From CAVTND01 sp963735955 (GTDB lineage Bacteria > Pseudomonadota > Gammaproteobacteria > Burkholderiales > Burkholderiaceae_F): a stretch of DNA of 64,000 nt. Within the stretch, counting starts at the first letter, position 1; each line of letters opens with the position of its first letter. The stretch covers positions 1 through 64,000 of the forward strand of contig CAVTND010000027.1 in the NCBI GenBank assembly GCA_963735955.1. The letters run 5' to 3'. A program made the translations under genes and the position numbers. Of this stretch, positions 8,350 through 17,940 are shown piece after piece. The notes under the pieces are model-generated. The model ran no database searches. It saw only the letters and a program-made list of their open reading frames with translations, and was not told where the DNA came from.

Positions 8350-10024
8350 CTTCGATCCGGCTGCTGCCCAACGATTGGCAGCGGCCGGATTGCCGGCGCC
8401 GCTCGCGCGCGTGCTGGCTGCGCGCGGTGTCAGTTCGGAGGCCGATCTGGCGCTTGCCCTTGAAGGCTTAGTGCAACCCGGAGCGCTGGCGCACATCGAC
8501 GAGGCCGCCATCCTGCTGGCTGATGCCATCGAAGCGCAGGCACAAATCCTGATCGTTGCCGACTACGACTGCGATGGTGCGACCGCGTGCGCGGTCGGCT
8601 TGCGCGGCCTGCGCATGCTCGGCGGCGACGACGCGCAGGTCGACTACCTGGTACCGAACCGATTCGAATACGGCTACGGCCTTACTCCGGAGATTGTCGA
8701 ACTCGCTTCACAGCGGACGCCGGATCTGTTGATCACGGTCGACAACGGCATCGCCAGTGTCGAAGGCGTGGCGCGCGCCAACGAACTCGGCATGGCGGTC
8801 CTGGTTACCGACCATCACTTGCCGGGCCCGGTCTTGCCGGCAGCGGCCTGCATCGTCAATCCGAACCAGCCCGGCTGCGGATTTCCGAGCAAGCACCTGG
8901 CCGGAGTAGGCGTCATGTTCTATGTCCTGCTCGCATTGCGCGCCGAACTGCGCGCGCGCGGGCGCTTTGATCTCGGCAATCAGCCACGGCTCGATGCACT
9001 GCTCGACCTCGTCGCGCTCGGCACCGTGGCCGATGTCGTGCGGCTGGACCGCAACAACCGCGTGCTGGTCGCGCAGGGCCTGCAACGGATTCGCAGCGGA
9101 CGCCTGCATGCAGGCATTGCCGCGCTGTTCCAGGTCGCCGGACGCGACGCCCGCACTGCGCAGGCGCGTGATCTCGGCTTTGCACTCGGCCCGCGCATCA
9201 ACGCCGCCGGACGCCTGACCGACATGACTGTCGGCATCGAATGCCTGACGACCGACAGCTTCGACCGCGCGCTGGAGCTGGCGCGCCAGCTCGATCAGCT
9301 CAACCGCGAACGGCGCGAGATCGAAAGCGACATGCAGATCGATGCGCTCGCTGCGCTCGACGATGCCGACCTCGACACACGCCGCACGATCTGCCTGTAC
9401 AACGAGTCCTGGCACCAGGGCGTGGTCGGCCTGGTCGCGTCGCGCGTCAAGGAAAAATTCCACCGACCGACGATCGCGTTCGCGCGCGCCGGGGAAGCCG
9501 AACTGCGCGGCTCCGGCCGCTCGATCGAAGGCGTGCACCTGCGCGACACCCTTGACCTCGTGACCAAGCGCGTGCCGGACCTGGTCACCCGCTTTGGCGG
9601 ACACGCGATGGCCGCCGGGCTGAGTCTGCGCGCCGAAGGCTACGAGGGCTTTACCGCCGCGTTCGAGGATGCGACGCGCGATTCAAGCGACCAGGCACTG
9701 TTTGCCCGCACCGTGGCCACCGACGGGCCGCTCGCTGCGCGCGATATTTCGCTGGCACTCGTCAATGCGATCGATGCTCATGTCTGGGGTCAGGGCTTTC
9801 TGCCACCGCTGTTCGACAACGAGTTCGATGTGCTCGACCAACGGCTGCTGAAGGACCGTCACCTGAAACTAACTCTCGAGCTCGATGGTCGCCGCTTCGG
9901 GGCGATCTTCTTCCGTCACACCGAGTTGCTGCCAAAGCGCGTGCGCCTGGCCTGGCGACCGATGCTTGACGAATACCAGGGCGCCAGACGAGTTCAATTG
10001 CTGATCGAACACGTTGGCAGCTGA
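8327..10024 (+). CDS. recJ: single-stranded-DNA-specific exonuclease RecJ
   Basis: A 565-aa 5'-3' ssDNA exonuclease of the DHH superfamily, acting in RecF-pathway recombination, base-excision and mismatch repair. Visible motifs are DYDCDGATA (about 79-87), LLITVDNGIAS, VLVTDHH (DHH motif), NPNQPGCGFPSKHLAGVGV, and the DHHA1 signature FGGHAMAAGLS near 425. The C-terminal OB-like domain ends LLIEHVGS. Length is normal for the family (about 570). The reading frame is intact, unlike many neighbours. It follows rpfE closely and begins inside a 23-bp tandem duplication that carries a mini-ORF overlapping its start codon. Confidence 0.96.
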   Translation: MTRLLVRDFDPAAAQRLAAAGLPAPLARVLAARGVSSEADLALALEGLVQPGALAHIDEAAILLADAIEAQAQILIVADYDCDGATACAVGLRGLRMLGGDDAQVDYLVPNRFEYGYGLTPEIVELASQRTPDLLITVDNGIASVEGVARANELGMAVLVTDHHLPGPVLPAAACIVNPNQPGCGFPSKHLAGVGVMFYVLLALRAELRARGRFDLGNQPRLDALLDLVALGTVADVVRLDRNNRVLVAQGLQRIRSGRLHAGIAALFQVAGRDARTAQARDLGFALGPRINAAGRLTDMTVGIECLTTDSFDRALELARQLDQLNRERREIESDMQIDALAALDDADLDTRRTICLYNESWHQGVVGLVASRVKEKFHRPTIAFARAGEAELRGSGRSIEGVHLRDTLDLVTKRVPDLVTRFGGHAMAAGLSLRAEGYEGFTAAFEDATRDSSDQALFARTVATDGPLAARDISLALVNAIDAHVWGQGFLPPLFDNEFDVLDQRLLKDRHLKLTLELDGRRFGAIFFRHTELLPKRVRLAWRPMLDEYQGARRVQLLIEHVGS

Positions 10025-10164
10025 AGCCGCGACTACACCGCAGCGCGCTGGCCAGCGTTTCGATCCGATCCGGCCCGATCAGGGCTGCGCCCACATCTGG
10101 ACCAGCTGGTGATAGCAGGAAGCGAGCCGCGAAAGTGGGCGGACTGTTAGGTACAGCGGCTTCC

Positions 10165-10192
10165 TTTGCAGCGCCCGAGCCGGTCGTATGAT
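10165..10192 (+). promoter_or_regulatory. possible sigma-70 promoter for the amidohydrolase gene
   Basis: TATGAT at 10187-10192 (4 of 6 to the -10 consensus) has TTTGCA at 10165-10170 with a 16-base spacer. It lies about 35 bases before the start codon. The -35 match is weak. Confidence 0.3.
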
Positions 10193-10227
10193 CGAGTCGT
10201 CTGTCGCCCGCCTGCATGGGAGGTCTG

Positions 10228-11695
10228 ATGCGCTATCACCATGATCCGCAAGGCCAGCGTCTGCCGGTCAAACTCGACACCACGACCAACGGCGAATACG
10301 CGCCGATTCCGCTGGAGCCCGTGCACCACGAGGCCCGCAGCCGCGCGAGCGACGCCGCCTCCGAAATTGCACGTCGTCTCGGTATCGGTCGGCGTGACTT
10401 CCTCGTATCCGCTTGCGGCACGGCATCGTCCTTGCTGGCGATGAATGCGGCCTACGCACGCGCCGGAAAGAGTGGCGGCTTCTACGACCTTTCGCCCGAG
10501 GCGGAGCGCGATCTGCAGCTGGCGCGATCGTCGGTCGATGGCACCGAGTTCATCTTCGATGTGCAGGGACATTTTGTGAACCCGACCGGCGCCTGGCTCA
10601 AACGCCTACCAGTCGGGGCGCGGCCACTTGCCGGTTTCGCCGCTGACAGCACGCTGCGAGCCGTTCAGGACGGGCGAATACGACTATCTGCGCTGCGTCG
10701 GGCCGGACCAGTTCGTCAAGGATGTCTTCATGGACTCGGACACCGACCTGATGGTGCTGTCCTTTGTCCCCTCCACCCGCGAGGGAGAGCCGCTGACGAT
10801 CGAAGAGGCCACGGCGACCGCGCAGATCGTCGAGAAACTCAACGGTACGCACCGCTTGTTCATTCACGGCCGGGTCAATCCCAACCAGCCCGGCGACCTC
10901 GAGGGCATGGATGAACTCGCCGCGCGCTACAGGATCTGCGGCCTGGAAGACCTACACGCAGTGGGGACCCGACGGCACCGGATTCTTCATGGACGATGAG
11001 CCCGGACATCGCGATGATCGAGAAGGCGCGCAAGCTTGGCGTACGCAACATAGCGATTCACAAGGGACTTGCCTTCGGGCCGAAGTCCTACGAGCACTCG
11101 ACCTGCGTCGACATCGGCCGCGTGGCCAAGCGCTACCCCGATGTGAATTTCCTGATCTATCACTCGGGCTTCGTCGCCGACAAGGCCGAAGGCCCGTACG
11201 ACGCGCAGCGCAGCGATGGCATCGATGCATTGGTCACGAGCCTGCTCGCGAACGACGTCAAGCCGAACTCGAATGTCTACGCCGAGCTCGGCTCGACCTG
11301 GCGGCTGGCGATGCGCGACCCAGACACCGCCGCGCACACGATCGGCAAGCTCGTCAAGTACTGCGGCGAGAGCAATGTGCTCTGGGGCACGGATTCAATC
11401 TGGTATGGCTCACCGCAGGACCAGATCCAGGCGTTCCGCACGTTCCAGATCGCGCCCGCGCTGCGCGACAAGTATGGCTATCCGGAGATCACGCCGTCGC
11501 TGCGCGCCAAGGTGTTCGGGCTCAACGCGCTGAAGATCTACCCGGTCGCCGGCCGACGTGATCAAGCAGCACGTGCGGCGCGACAAGGTATTCCTCGAAC
11601 GGCAGGAGTATCGCGAGCGGCCCGATCCGAGCTTCGTCACCTACGGACCGAAGACGAGACGGGAATTTCTGGCTTTGCAGTCCTGGGGGTCCTAG
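10228..11695 (+). CDS. Tat-exported amidohydrolase-family protein, several frameshifts
   Basis: The start is ATG 10228 because GGGAGGT (10218-10224) is well placed before it; an ATG at 10216 lies upstream of that box. The N-terminus carries a Tat-like motif RRDFLVSACGTASSLL about 50 residues in, then AMNAAYARA. Four frame changes (near 10640, 10930, 10990 and 11550) must be bridged to read the protein of about 488 aa. Metal-dependent hydrolase (amidohydrolase_2) landmarks are DVQGHFVNP, the stretch VRNIAIHKGLAFGP, FLIYHSGFV and LWGTDSIWYG, and the C-terminus is REFLALQSWGS. Substrate is unknown. A twin-arginine motif implies export of a folded metalloenzyme. The long N-tail before it is unusual and could mean a start further in. 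Confidence 0.7.
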
Positions 11696-11802
11696 CGCGA
11701 CGGCTCCTCGTCGCGACCGCGTTCGAGCAAGGAGCAATAAATCGACTATTCTTGTCCGGCCCGGCCGACAACTCGGCTGGCAATCTCCGTGGAGGAACTG
11801 GC

Positions 11803-12249
11803 ATGGCTCACTACAAGACCTACCTCACTGCTGCGCTACTTGCAGCGGCGGTCGCGATCACCGGTTGCAGCAGCACGGCGACGTCGAGCATAGCGACGTT
11901 TACCGGCCAATTGAATGGCGAAAAGGAAGTGCCACCGGCTACCTCGGCGGGAACCGGAGATGTCATAGCGACGCTCGACAAGCAAACCCACGTGCTGACC
12001 TGGAAGGTGACCTACTCAGGTCTGACCGGTCCGGTTAGGGCGGCTCACTTGCATGGCCCGGCAAAGGCCGGGGCCAATGCGGGCGTCGTGGTCCCATTCA
12101 CGGGCGAACTGTTGAGCCCGATCGAAGGCAAGGCCACGCTGACACCGGCCCAGGTCACGGATCTGCTGGCCGGCCTGTGGTACGTCAACCTGCATACCGC
12201 CGCCAATCCAGGCGGCGAGATCCGCGCCCAACTGATTGAGCGCAGGTAG
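11803..12249 (+). CDS. CHRD-domain lipoprotein
   Basis: A 148-aa protein with a lipoprotein signal: MAHYKTYLTAALLAAAVA followed by lipobox ITGC, so Cys about 22 would be lipidated. The rest is one CHRD domain: FTGQLNGEKEVPPATSAGTG, then VTYSGLTGPVRAAHLHGPA and YVNLHTAANPGGEIRAQL. CHRD domains were first described in chordin and occur widely in bacterial secreted proteins; their role there is unclear. GGAGGA precedes the ATG by about 8 bases. It lies just after the exported amidohydrolase in the same direction, so the two may share transcription. No Lol-avoidance Asp at +2 (Ser is there), so outer-membrane sorting is likely. Confidence 0.88.
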   Translation: MAHYKTYLTAALLAAAVAITGCSSTATSSIATFTGQLNGEKEVPPATSAGTGDVIATLDKQTHVLTWKVTYSGLTGPVRAAHLHGPAKAGANAGVVVPFTGELLSPIEGKATLTPAQVTDLLAGLWYVNLHTAANPGGEIRAQLIERR

Positions 12250-12459
12250 TTCTTCCAAACGCACTCGAGAGTACGGTCGCGCCAGTACCGGAGTCGGCGG
12301 GTTCAGTTGCCGACTACTGGCGCGGACCAGGTGGCAGTCAAACTCGGTTTCGAGCGTGGGCGTGAACGCGATCCGGTGTCGCTTTCGTTTGACCCGGTTG
12401 CTCGGCAGTGACTTTGGTTTGCGCGTGTTTCGCCCTCCATTCCGTCAAGGAGATCAACG

Positions 12460-12970
12460 ATGCGCCGAATCTACTTTCTGATTCCCACAGTGACCTCGGC
12501 ACAGTCGATCGTCAACGACTCTGCTGTTGGCCCGAATCGAAGAACGACGCATTCATGTCCTCGCCAAGGAAGGCACGCCACTGGAAGACCTGCCCGCGGC
12601 TAGGCTAGCTCAAAAGAGCGATCTGATCCCGGCGCTCGAACGCGGCGCAGCCGCGGGCGGTCTGACCGGCTTGCTCGCGGGTGTGATGGCAGTCAGCTTC
12701 CCGCCGGCGGGACTCGTGCTGGGCGGCGGGGCACTGCTCGGCATAACGGTGTTTGGCGCCGGATTTGGGGCCTGGATCTCGACCATGGTCGGCGTTGGTC
12801 TACCGAGCAGCCGGCTGAAGAACTTCGAGACGGCGATCGAGCGCGGCGAATTGCTGATGATGATCGATGTCCCGCGTGACCGCGTCGAGGAAATCGAGGC
12901 GGTGGTCATGCGCCACCATCCGGAAGCCACACTCGAAGGACTGGAGCCGAACATTCCCGAGTTTCCCTGA
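12460..12970 (+). CDS. DUF1269-like membrane-associated protein, one-base frameshift
   Basis: The start MRRIYFLIPTVTSAQSI at 12460 follows an AAGGAG box. Near 12517 the frame changes to LLLARIEERRIHVLAKEGTP and continues to the stop. Removing one base gives about 169 aa. The middle is a glycine-rich hydrophobic hairpin (about residues 65-105, GAAAGGLTGLLAGVMAV and LLGITVFGAGFGAW). It is flanked by an N-terminal alpha/beta part and a C-terminal VPRDRVEEIEAVVMRHHPEA. This resembles the DUF1269/general-stress 17M-like group of inner-membrane proteins. Function is unknown. It lies about 90 bases before prfB on the same strand. Confidence 0.78.
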
Positions 12971-13060
12971 TCCGCCACCCTCTCCCGCATGGCCGGGCCG
13001 AACTATGTGCCCGCCTATAATCGCCAACTTTCCAAATTGCACATCAGCCGAAAGTTGCCC

Positions 13061-14165
13061 ATGGACGCCGAACGCGCAAACCAGATTGAAAGTACCGTGG
13101 CGGGAATGCGCGGGCGGCTGGCCGAACTGCGGAGGTATCTTTGACGTCGACGTCAAGGAACGTCGCCTAGCCGAGATCAGAACTGCGCTCGAGGACCCGA
13201 AAGTCTGGGACGACCAGAAGCGCGCGCAGGAGCTCGGGCGTGAGAAGAAGACGCTCGATCTTGTGCTTGACCGCATGCACACCCTCGAATCCGGGGTGCG
13301 CGACGCCGGTGAGCTGTTTGAAATGGCACGCGCCGACGACGACGATGCCACGCTGGTCGCGGTCGAAACCGATGTCGCATCCTTGGCCAAGAAGGTCGGC
13401 GAGCTCGAGTTCCAGCGGATGTTCAACAATCCACTCGATCCCAACAATTGCTTCATCGAAATCCAGGCTGGCGCTGGCGGCACCGAAGCGCAGGACTGGG
13501 CCTCGATGCTGGAGCGCATGTATCTGCGCTATGCGGAGCGTCGCGGCTTCAAGCCCGAGCTGCTCGACGAAACCGAGGGTGAAGTTGCCGGCATCAAGGG
13601 CGCGACCATCAAGGTGAGCGGCGACTACGCCTACGGCATGCTGCGCACCGAGACCGGCATCCATCGGCTGGTGCGCAAGTCGCCGTTTGACTCGAATGCG
13701 CGCCGTCACACTTCGTTTGCCAGCGTATTCGTCTATCCCGAGGTGGACGAAACCGTCGAGGTAGAGATCAATCCGGCAGATCTGCGGATCGATGTCTACC
13801 GCGCCTCGGGCGCTGGCGGTCAGCATGTGAACAAGACCGAGTCGGCGGTGCGGATCACGCATGCGCCCTCGGGGATCGTGGTGCAAAGCCAGAACGACCG
13901 GTCACAGCACCGCAATCGTGCGGAGTGCATGGCAATGCTGAAGTCGCGCCTGTACGAACTCGAACTGCGCAAGCGCATGGCGGAGCAGAACGCGCTTGAA
14001 GCATCCAAGACGGATATTGGCTGGGGCCACCAGATTCGCTCCTATGTGCTCGACCAGTCGCGCATCAAGGACCTGCGCACCAACGTCGAAATCGGCAACA
14101 CCCAGGCGGTGTTGGACGGCGACCTCGATGACTTCATCGAGGCGAGCCTCAAGCAGGGAGTCTGA
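13061..14165 (+). CDS. prfB: peptide chain release factor 2 (RF2), expressed by programmed +1 frameshift
   Basis: RF2 recognises UGA and UAA and triggers peptide release. The first 26 sense codons (MDAERANQIESTVAG to LAELRRYL) end in an in-frame TGA at 13142-13144. After a +1 shift the protein continues DVDVKERRLAEIR and gives about 367 aa, the usual length. Visible landmarks are SPF in VRKSPFDSNARRH (anticodon-mimic tripeptide) and GAGGQHVNKTESAVRITH (catalytic GGQ). The start ATG 13061 gives the typical short leader. The split here is the conserved autoregulatory device, not an error. It is followed 2 bases later by an SDR gene and then lysS. Confidence 0.96.
13131..13145 (+). promoter_or_regulatory. 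prfB programmed +1 frameshift site
   Basis: The bases GGAGG (13131-13135), TAT, then CTT TGA C (13139-13145) reproduce the known RF2 signal. It has an internal Shine-Dalgarno three bases before the slippery CUU and a poorly terminated UGA-C. When RF2 is scarce the ribosome pauses at UGA and slips +1. Confidence 0.95.
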
Positions 14166-14167
14166 AC

Positions 14168-14929
14168 GTGGCGCGGAAACGTCTGTTCATCGTGACCGGC
14201 GCTTCGCGCGGCCTGGGCTATGCACTGGCCGAGCAACTGCTCGCGGCCGATGTCATCGTGTTGACCCTGGCACGCCACCCGAACGAGAACCTGGTCGGTG
14301 CCGCCTCGAGCCGCGGCGCGGCACTCGAGCAATGGGCCGTGGACCTCGGCCGTGATTACAGTGCCGCCGAACGCCTCGAGGCCTGGCTGCGCGGCCTGGA
14401 CGGCGCCGGTTTCTCGTCGGCGACGCTAATCAATAACGCCGGTCTGGTGGGTTCTGTCGGACCGATCGAGGCAAGCGATGCGGCGACGCTGACTGCGGTC
14501 ATGCGGGTGAACCTCGAAGCACCACTTCTCCTCATCGGCGCCTTCTTGCGGGCGAGCCGCAGCTGGGCGATCGACAAGCGCGTGCTCAACATTTCCTCGG
14601 GAGTCGGCCAGCGCGCCGTCGCCGGGTGGGCCGCTTACTGCGCGACCAAGGCTGGTCTTGACCACCTGTCGCGCGTGATCGCCCTCGACGAAGCCCTGCT
14701 GCCGAATCCGGCGCGCATTGTTTCTCTGGCGCCGGGTGTCATCGATACCGACATGCAGGGCGAACTTCGGACGGCCAATGCAGCAGGCTTCCCGGAGCAG
14801 CACCATTTCCTCGATCTCAAGGCGAGCGGCAAGTTGACTTCGCCGACCGACGCGGCCCGACGCGTGCTGACCTACCTTGCCCGATCCGATTTCGGATCCC
14901 AACCAGTCGCGGACGCGCGCAATGTCTAA
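14168..14929 (+). CDS. short-chain dehydrogenase/reductase, sepiapterin/benzil-reductase-like
   Basis: A 253-aa NAD(P)-dependent SDR starting with GTG two bases after the prfB stop. The cofactor motif TGASRGLGYALAEQLL is at about residues 9-24. NNAGLV is near 97, the catalytic Ser in LNISSGVGQRA, and the YxxxK pair in AYCATKAGLDHLSRV. The pattern PGVIDTDMQ and the C-terminal half resemble sepiapterin-reductase-like and YueD-type benzil reductases. The natural substrate cannot be read from sequence. Its stop overlaps the lysS start by 8 bases (ATGTCTAA), so prfB, this gene and lysS probably form one transcription unit. Confidence 0.87.
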   Translation: MARKRLFIVTGASRGLGYALAEQLLAADVIVLTLARHPNENLVGAASSRGAALEQWAVDLGRDYSAAERLEAWLRGLDGAGFSSATLINNAGLVGSVGPIEASDAATLTAVMRVNLEAPLLLIGAFLRASRSWAIDKRVLNISSGVGQRAVAGWAAYCATKAGLDHLSRVIALDEALLPNPARIVSLAPGVIDTDMQGELRTANAAGFPEQHHFLDLKASGKLTSPTDAARRVLTYLARSDFGSQPVADARNV

Positions 14930-16442
14930 GCCCAACAAGACGGAACCCGGCGTCGCGCCGGCTGCAGAAGACGAGAACCAGATCATCGCGGAGCGGCGCG
15001 CGAAGCTCGCCACGCTGCGAGCCGCAGGCGTTCCGTTCCCCAATGACTTCATGCGCGCCGATGTCGCGGCGGACCTGCACACGCGATTCGGCCCGCTCGA
15101 TCGCGAGGCGATCGCAGCGCAGAACGTCGAAGTCGCGGTCGCCGGACGCATGATGCTGAAGCGACTGATGGGCAAGGTCAGCTTTGCCACGGTCCAGGAC
15201 GGCAGCGGCCGCATCCAGCTCTTCGTCACGAACGACGACACCGGGGCGGAGTCGCACGAAGCGTTCAAGCACTGGGATCTTGGCGACATCGTTGCGGCGC
15301 GCGGCGTGCTGTTCCGGACTCAGAAGGGCGAACTCTCGGTGCGCTGTCGTGAGATCCGGCTGCTCGCAAAGGCGCTGCGCCCCCTGCCCGACAAGTTTCA
15401 CGGTCTCGAAGACCGGGAGCAGCGCTATCGCCAGCGCTATGTCGACCTGATCACCAACGAGGAAACGCGTGCCACGTTCGTCACGCGCAGCCGGGCGATC
15501 GCCGCAATGCGCGACTTCATGGTGGCCGATGGCTTCCTCGAAGTCGAAACCCCTATGCTCCAGCTGATCCCCGGTGGCGCTGCGGCCAAGCCCTTCATCA
15601 CCCACCACAATGCACTCGACCTCGACATGTACCTGCGCATTGCGCCGGAGCTGTTCCTCAAGCGCCTCGTGGTCGGCGGCTTCGAACGCGTGTTCGAGAT
15701 CAACCGCAACTTCCGCAACGAGGGACTGTCGCCGCGCCACAACCCGGAATTCACGATGATGGAGTTCTATGCCGCCTACCAGGAATACAGCTGGCTGATG
15801 GACTTCACGGAACGCCTGTTGCGCCAGGTAGCCATCGCGGCGACCGGCTCCGCGGTGCTCGACTACCAGGGCCAGGTGATCGATCTGTCGAAACCGTTTG
15901 CACGGCTCACCACCGTGCAGGCGATCCGGATGCACGCGCCCCAGTACAGCGAAGCACAGTTGAGCGACCGCAATTTCCTGCACCGGGAATTGCGCGCCAA
16001 GGGCAGCGCGCACTCGGACGAGGCTGGACTGGGTGCTCTTCACCTTGCCCTGTTCGAGGAAGTGGCCGAATCCCACTTGATTCAGCCGACCTACATCGTC
16101 GACTATCCGGTCGAAGTCTCACCTCTGGCACGCGCCTCCGACACGCGGCCCGGAATCACCGAGCGATTTGAACTGTTCATTGCAGGCCGGGAGACCGCGA
16201 ACGGATTCTCCGAACTGAACGATCCCGAGGACCAGGCCGCGCGCTTCAATCAGCAGGCGCGGGCCAAGGCCGCCGGCGACGAGGAGGCCATGTTCTATGA
16301 CGCCGACTATGTTCGCGCGCTCGAGTACGGCATGCCGCCGGCGGCCGGATGCGGGGTCGGCGTGGACCGCTTCGTCATGCTGCTGACCAATGCGCCGAGC
16401 ATCCGGGACGTGATTCTGTTTCCGCACATGCGACCGGAGTGA
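14922..16442 (+). CDS. lysS: lysyl-tRNA synthetase, class II
   Basis: A 506-aa class II LysRS that charges tRNA-Lys. The N-terminal OB-fold anticodon domain covers about 55-180 (VEVAVAGRMMLKRLMGK). The catalytic core shows motif 1 around ETPMLQLIPGGAAAKPF, motif 2 FRNEGLSPRHNPEFTMMEFY, and motif 3 GCGVGVDRFVMLLTN. I chose ATG 14922 (MSKPNKTEPG) because it overlaps the preceding SDR stop and fits family length; a start 15 codons earlier would lie deeper in the SDR. The frame is intact. lysS next to prfB is a common gammaproteobacterial arrangement. Confidence 0.97.
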   Translation: MSKPNKTEPGVAPAAEDENQIIAERRAKLATLRAAGVPFPNDFMRADVAADLHTRFGPLDREAIAAQNVEVAVAGRMMLKRLMGKVSFATVQDGSGRIQLFVTNDDTGAESHEAFKHWDLGDIVAARGVLFRTQKGELSVRCREIRLLAKALRPLPDKFHGLEDREQRYRQRYVDLITNEETRATFVTRSRAIAAMRDFMVADGFLEVETPMLQLIPGGAAAKPFITHHNALDLDMYLRIAPELFLKRLVVGGFERVFEINRNFRNEGLSPRHNPEFTMMEFYAAYQEYSWLMDFTERLLRQVAIAATGSAVLDYQGQVIDLSKPFARLTTVQAIRMHAPQYSEAQLSDRNFLHRELRAKGSAHSDEAGLGALHLALFEEVAESHLIQPTYIVDYPVEVSPLARASDTRPGITERFELFIAGRETANGFSELNDPEDQAARFNQQARAKAAGDEEAMFYDADYVRALEYGMPPAAGCGVGVDRFVMLLTNAPSIRDVILFPHMRPE

Positions 16443-16443
16443 C

Positions 16444-17277
16444 GTGCAACGCACGCCGTTCGCAATGCGCGCGCGGAAACTGCAGGCGAATCTGCTCGAG
16501 CGGGCAAGTCAGTCCCCACCAGCTGACTGGCTGCACGTTCTGATCGGAGGCGCGGACTGTGGAGTCTGTTCGCCCTCAGTTGCCGGCTTCCTCACCGGCG
16601 CGATCTCACGCTGCAGGCAAAGCAGCGGCCAACTGGTCTTCGATGACGCGGATCTCGACTTTCGCGGACGGTCTGAACTGCTGAACGATGCGGCTCGGCG
16701 TCTGTTGGAGGAGGGCCTGGTGCGCGGCTGGCGCGACGAAGCGCTCGACGTTCGCGCGGCACCTGGGGCTGAGCCGATAGCGATCATCGAGCGCGCGGCC
16801 TGCCGCGCGCTGGGGCTGACGACGTGCGCAGTTCACCTGAATGCCTTTGCCGCAACTGACGACGACGGCGGCAAGTGCCGCATGTGGATCGCGCGACGTG
16901 CAACCAACAAGCAGATCGACTCAGGACTGCTCGACAACCTCGTCGGCGGCATGGTTCCAGCGGGCGAGGACGAGCATGCCGCACTGGTGCGCGAAGCGTT
17001 CGAGGAAGCCGGCCTCGATCTGTCCCGCGCTTCGCCTCGGCGCGGTGGGCGCGTGCTGGTCAGGCGCCGGGTGCCCGAGGGTTACCAGTCGGAAGCCCTC
17101 CAGGTCTTTGAACTGACTCTGCCAGTTGAAACACGCCCGTTCAACCGGGACGGCGAGGTCGCGACAATCTCGCTGTGGGAAATCGACGAAGTGCTGGCCG
17201 CGATCGAGCGCGACGAGTTCACGCTGGAATCAGCATTGGTCGCGCTGGATTCGATTGCAGACCGAGCCGACGCCTAG
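16444..17277 (+). CDS. NUDIX hydrolase with N-terminal DUF4743-like domain
   Basis: A 277-aa protein. It may start at GTG 16444, immediately after lysS, or at ATG 16465. The N-terminal half (about 1-125) contains WLHVLIGGADCGVCSPSVAG and LEEGLVRGWRDEALDVR, matching the DUF4743 region of NUDIX proteins related to thiamine pyrophosphokinase. The NUDIX box is complete: GMVPAGEDEHAALVREAF then EEAGLD, giving G-x5-E-x7-REU-x-EE-x-GU. Such enzymes hydrolyse nucleoside-diphosphate-linked substrates with Mg2+; relatives act on oxidised thiamine diphosphate derivatives, but the substrate here is not determined. It is tightly spaced after lysS. Confidence 0.85.
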   Translation: MQRTPFAMRARKLQANLLERASQSPPADWLHVLIGGADCGVCSPSVAGFLTGAISRCRQSSGQLVFDDADLDFRGRSELLNDAARRLLEEGLVRGWRDEALDVRAAPGAEPIAIIERAACRALGLTTCAVHLNAFAATDDDGGKCRMWIARRATNKQIDSGLLDNLVGGMVPAGEDEHAALVREAFEEAGLDLSRASPRRGGRVLVRRRVPEGYQSEALQVFELTLPVETRPFNRDGEVATISLWEIDEVLAAIERDEFTLESALVALDSIADRADA

Positions 17278-17328
17278 AGTGACTTCAACTCAGCGGACGC
17301 GGCGGGCACAGAGGACGGAGAGCGGAAA

Positions 17329-17883
17329 ATGCATAGCGACAGGGAGCGATCGATAGGATCCGATCCCACTCGGGTCGTCAGGCTGATGCTCGCCTACTTT
17401 GGCGACAGCGAAATGCCGATCGTCACTGCCGTGAAGTCCTCCTCAATTCCGGACCCGTACCAGTCGCTGCTTGTCCATCACGGACACATGACCGAGGCTC
17501 TCGAAAAGTTTCACGGAACAACGCTGACCGTGCACCCCTATCGGGTCCGGCGCGAAGGCGAGATGTACGGGCGGCGGATTGACCTGCGACTGGCGGGCGG
17601 CGGGCCGCCGGTCATGACCGGGATCATGATTTTCAATCTGGCACTGATCAGTCCGACCGTGCGCGATGAAATCCTGCGCGCCGACATTCCCCTCGGGCAA
17701 ATTCTGATCCGGCATCGGATCCTGCGGCGTGTCGCCAGCGACGCGTATCTGCGATTGGACGCGAAAGATCCGTTCGTCGCGCGTTTCGAGCTGGCAACGC
17801 CGAGCGTGGCGTACGGACGGATCGCGACGATTCTCTGCGATCAACAACCCGCCGTGGATCTGCTGGAAATCGTCCGTCCGTGA
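17329..17883 (+). CDS. chorismate-lyase-like (UbiC/UTRA-fold) hypothetical protein
   Basis: A 184-aa protein with a GGAG box before its ATG. The blocks YQSLLVHHGHMTEALEKFHG, DIPLGQILIRHRILRR and YGRIATILCDQQPAVDLLEI resemble a group of chorismate pyruvate-lyase-like proteins with the UbiC/UTRA fold. True UbiC converts chorismate to 4-hydroxybenzoate for ubiquinone. The usual UbiC arrangement of an Arg near the middle and a Glu near the C-terminus can be matched (RHRILRR and LLEI), but I cannot show catalysis. It stands about 50 bases after the NUDIX gene and is convergent with iscX. Confidence 0.55.
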   Translation: MHSDRERSIGSDPTRVVRLMLAYFGDSEMPIVTAVKSSSIPDPYQSLLVHHGHMTEALEKFHGTTLTVHPYRVRREGEMYGRRIDLRLAGGGPPVMTGIMIFNLALISPTVRDEILRADIPLGQILIRHRILRRVASDAYLRLDAKDPFVARFELATPSVAYGRIATILCDQQPAVDLLEIVRP

Positions 17884-17940
17884 ATTGGTCCGGCGAACAG
17901 AATCGAGCGCCGCGCGAACGGGCCAACGCGTTCACCGTGC

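Noticed and set aside
13061..13144. prfB treated as a pseudogene because of the in-frame TGA
   Set aside because: The stop is the conserved programmed frameshift site with correct internal Shine-Dalgarno and CTT-TGA-C.
14817..16076. 419-codon open frame antisense to lysS
   Set aside because: lysS is unmistakable on the plus strand and the antisense product has no features.
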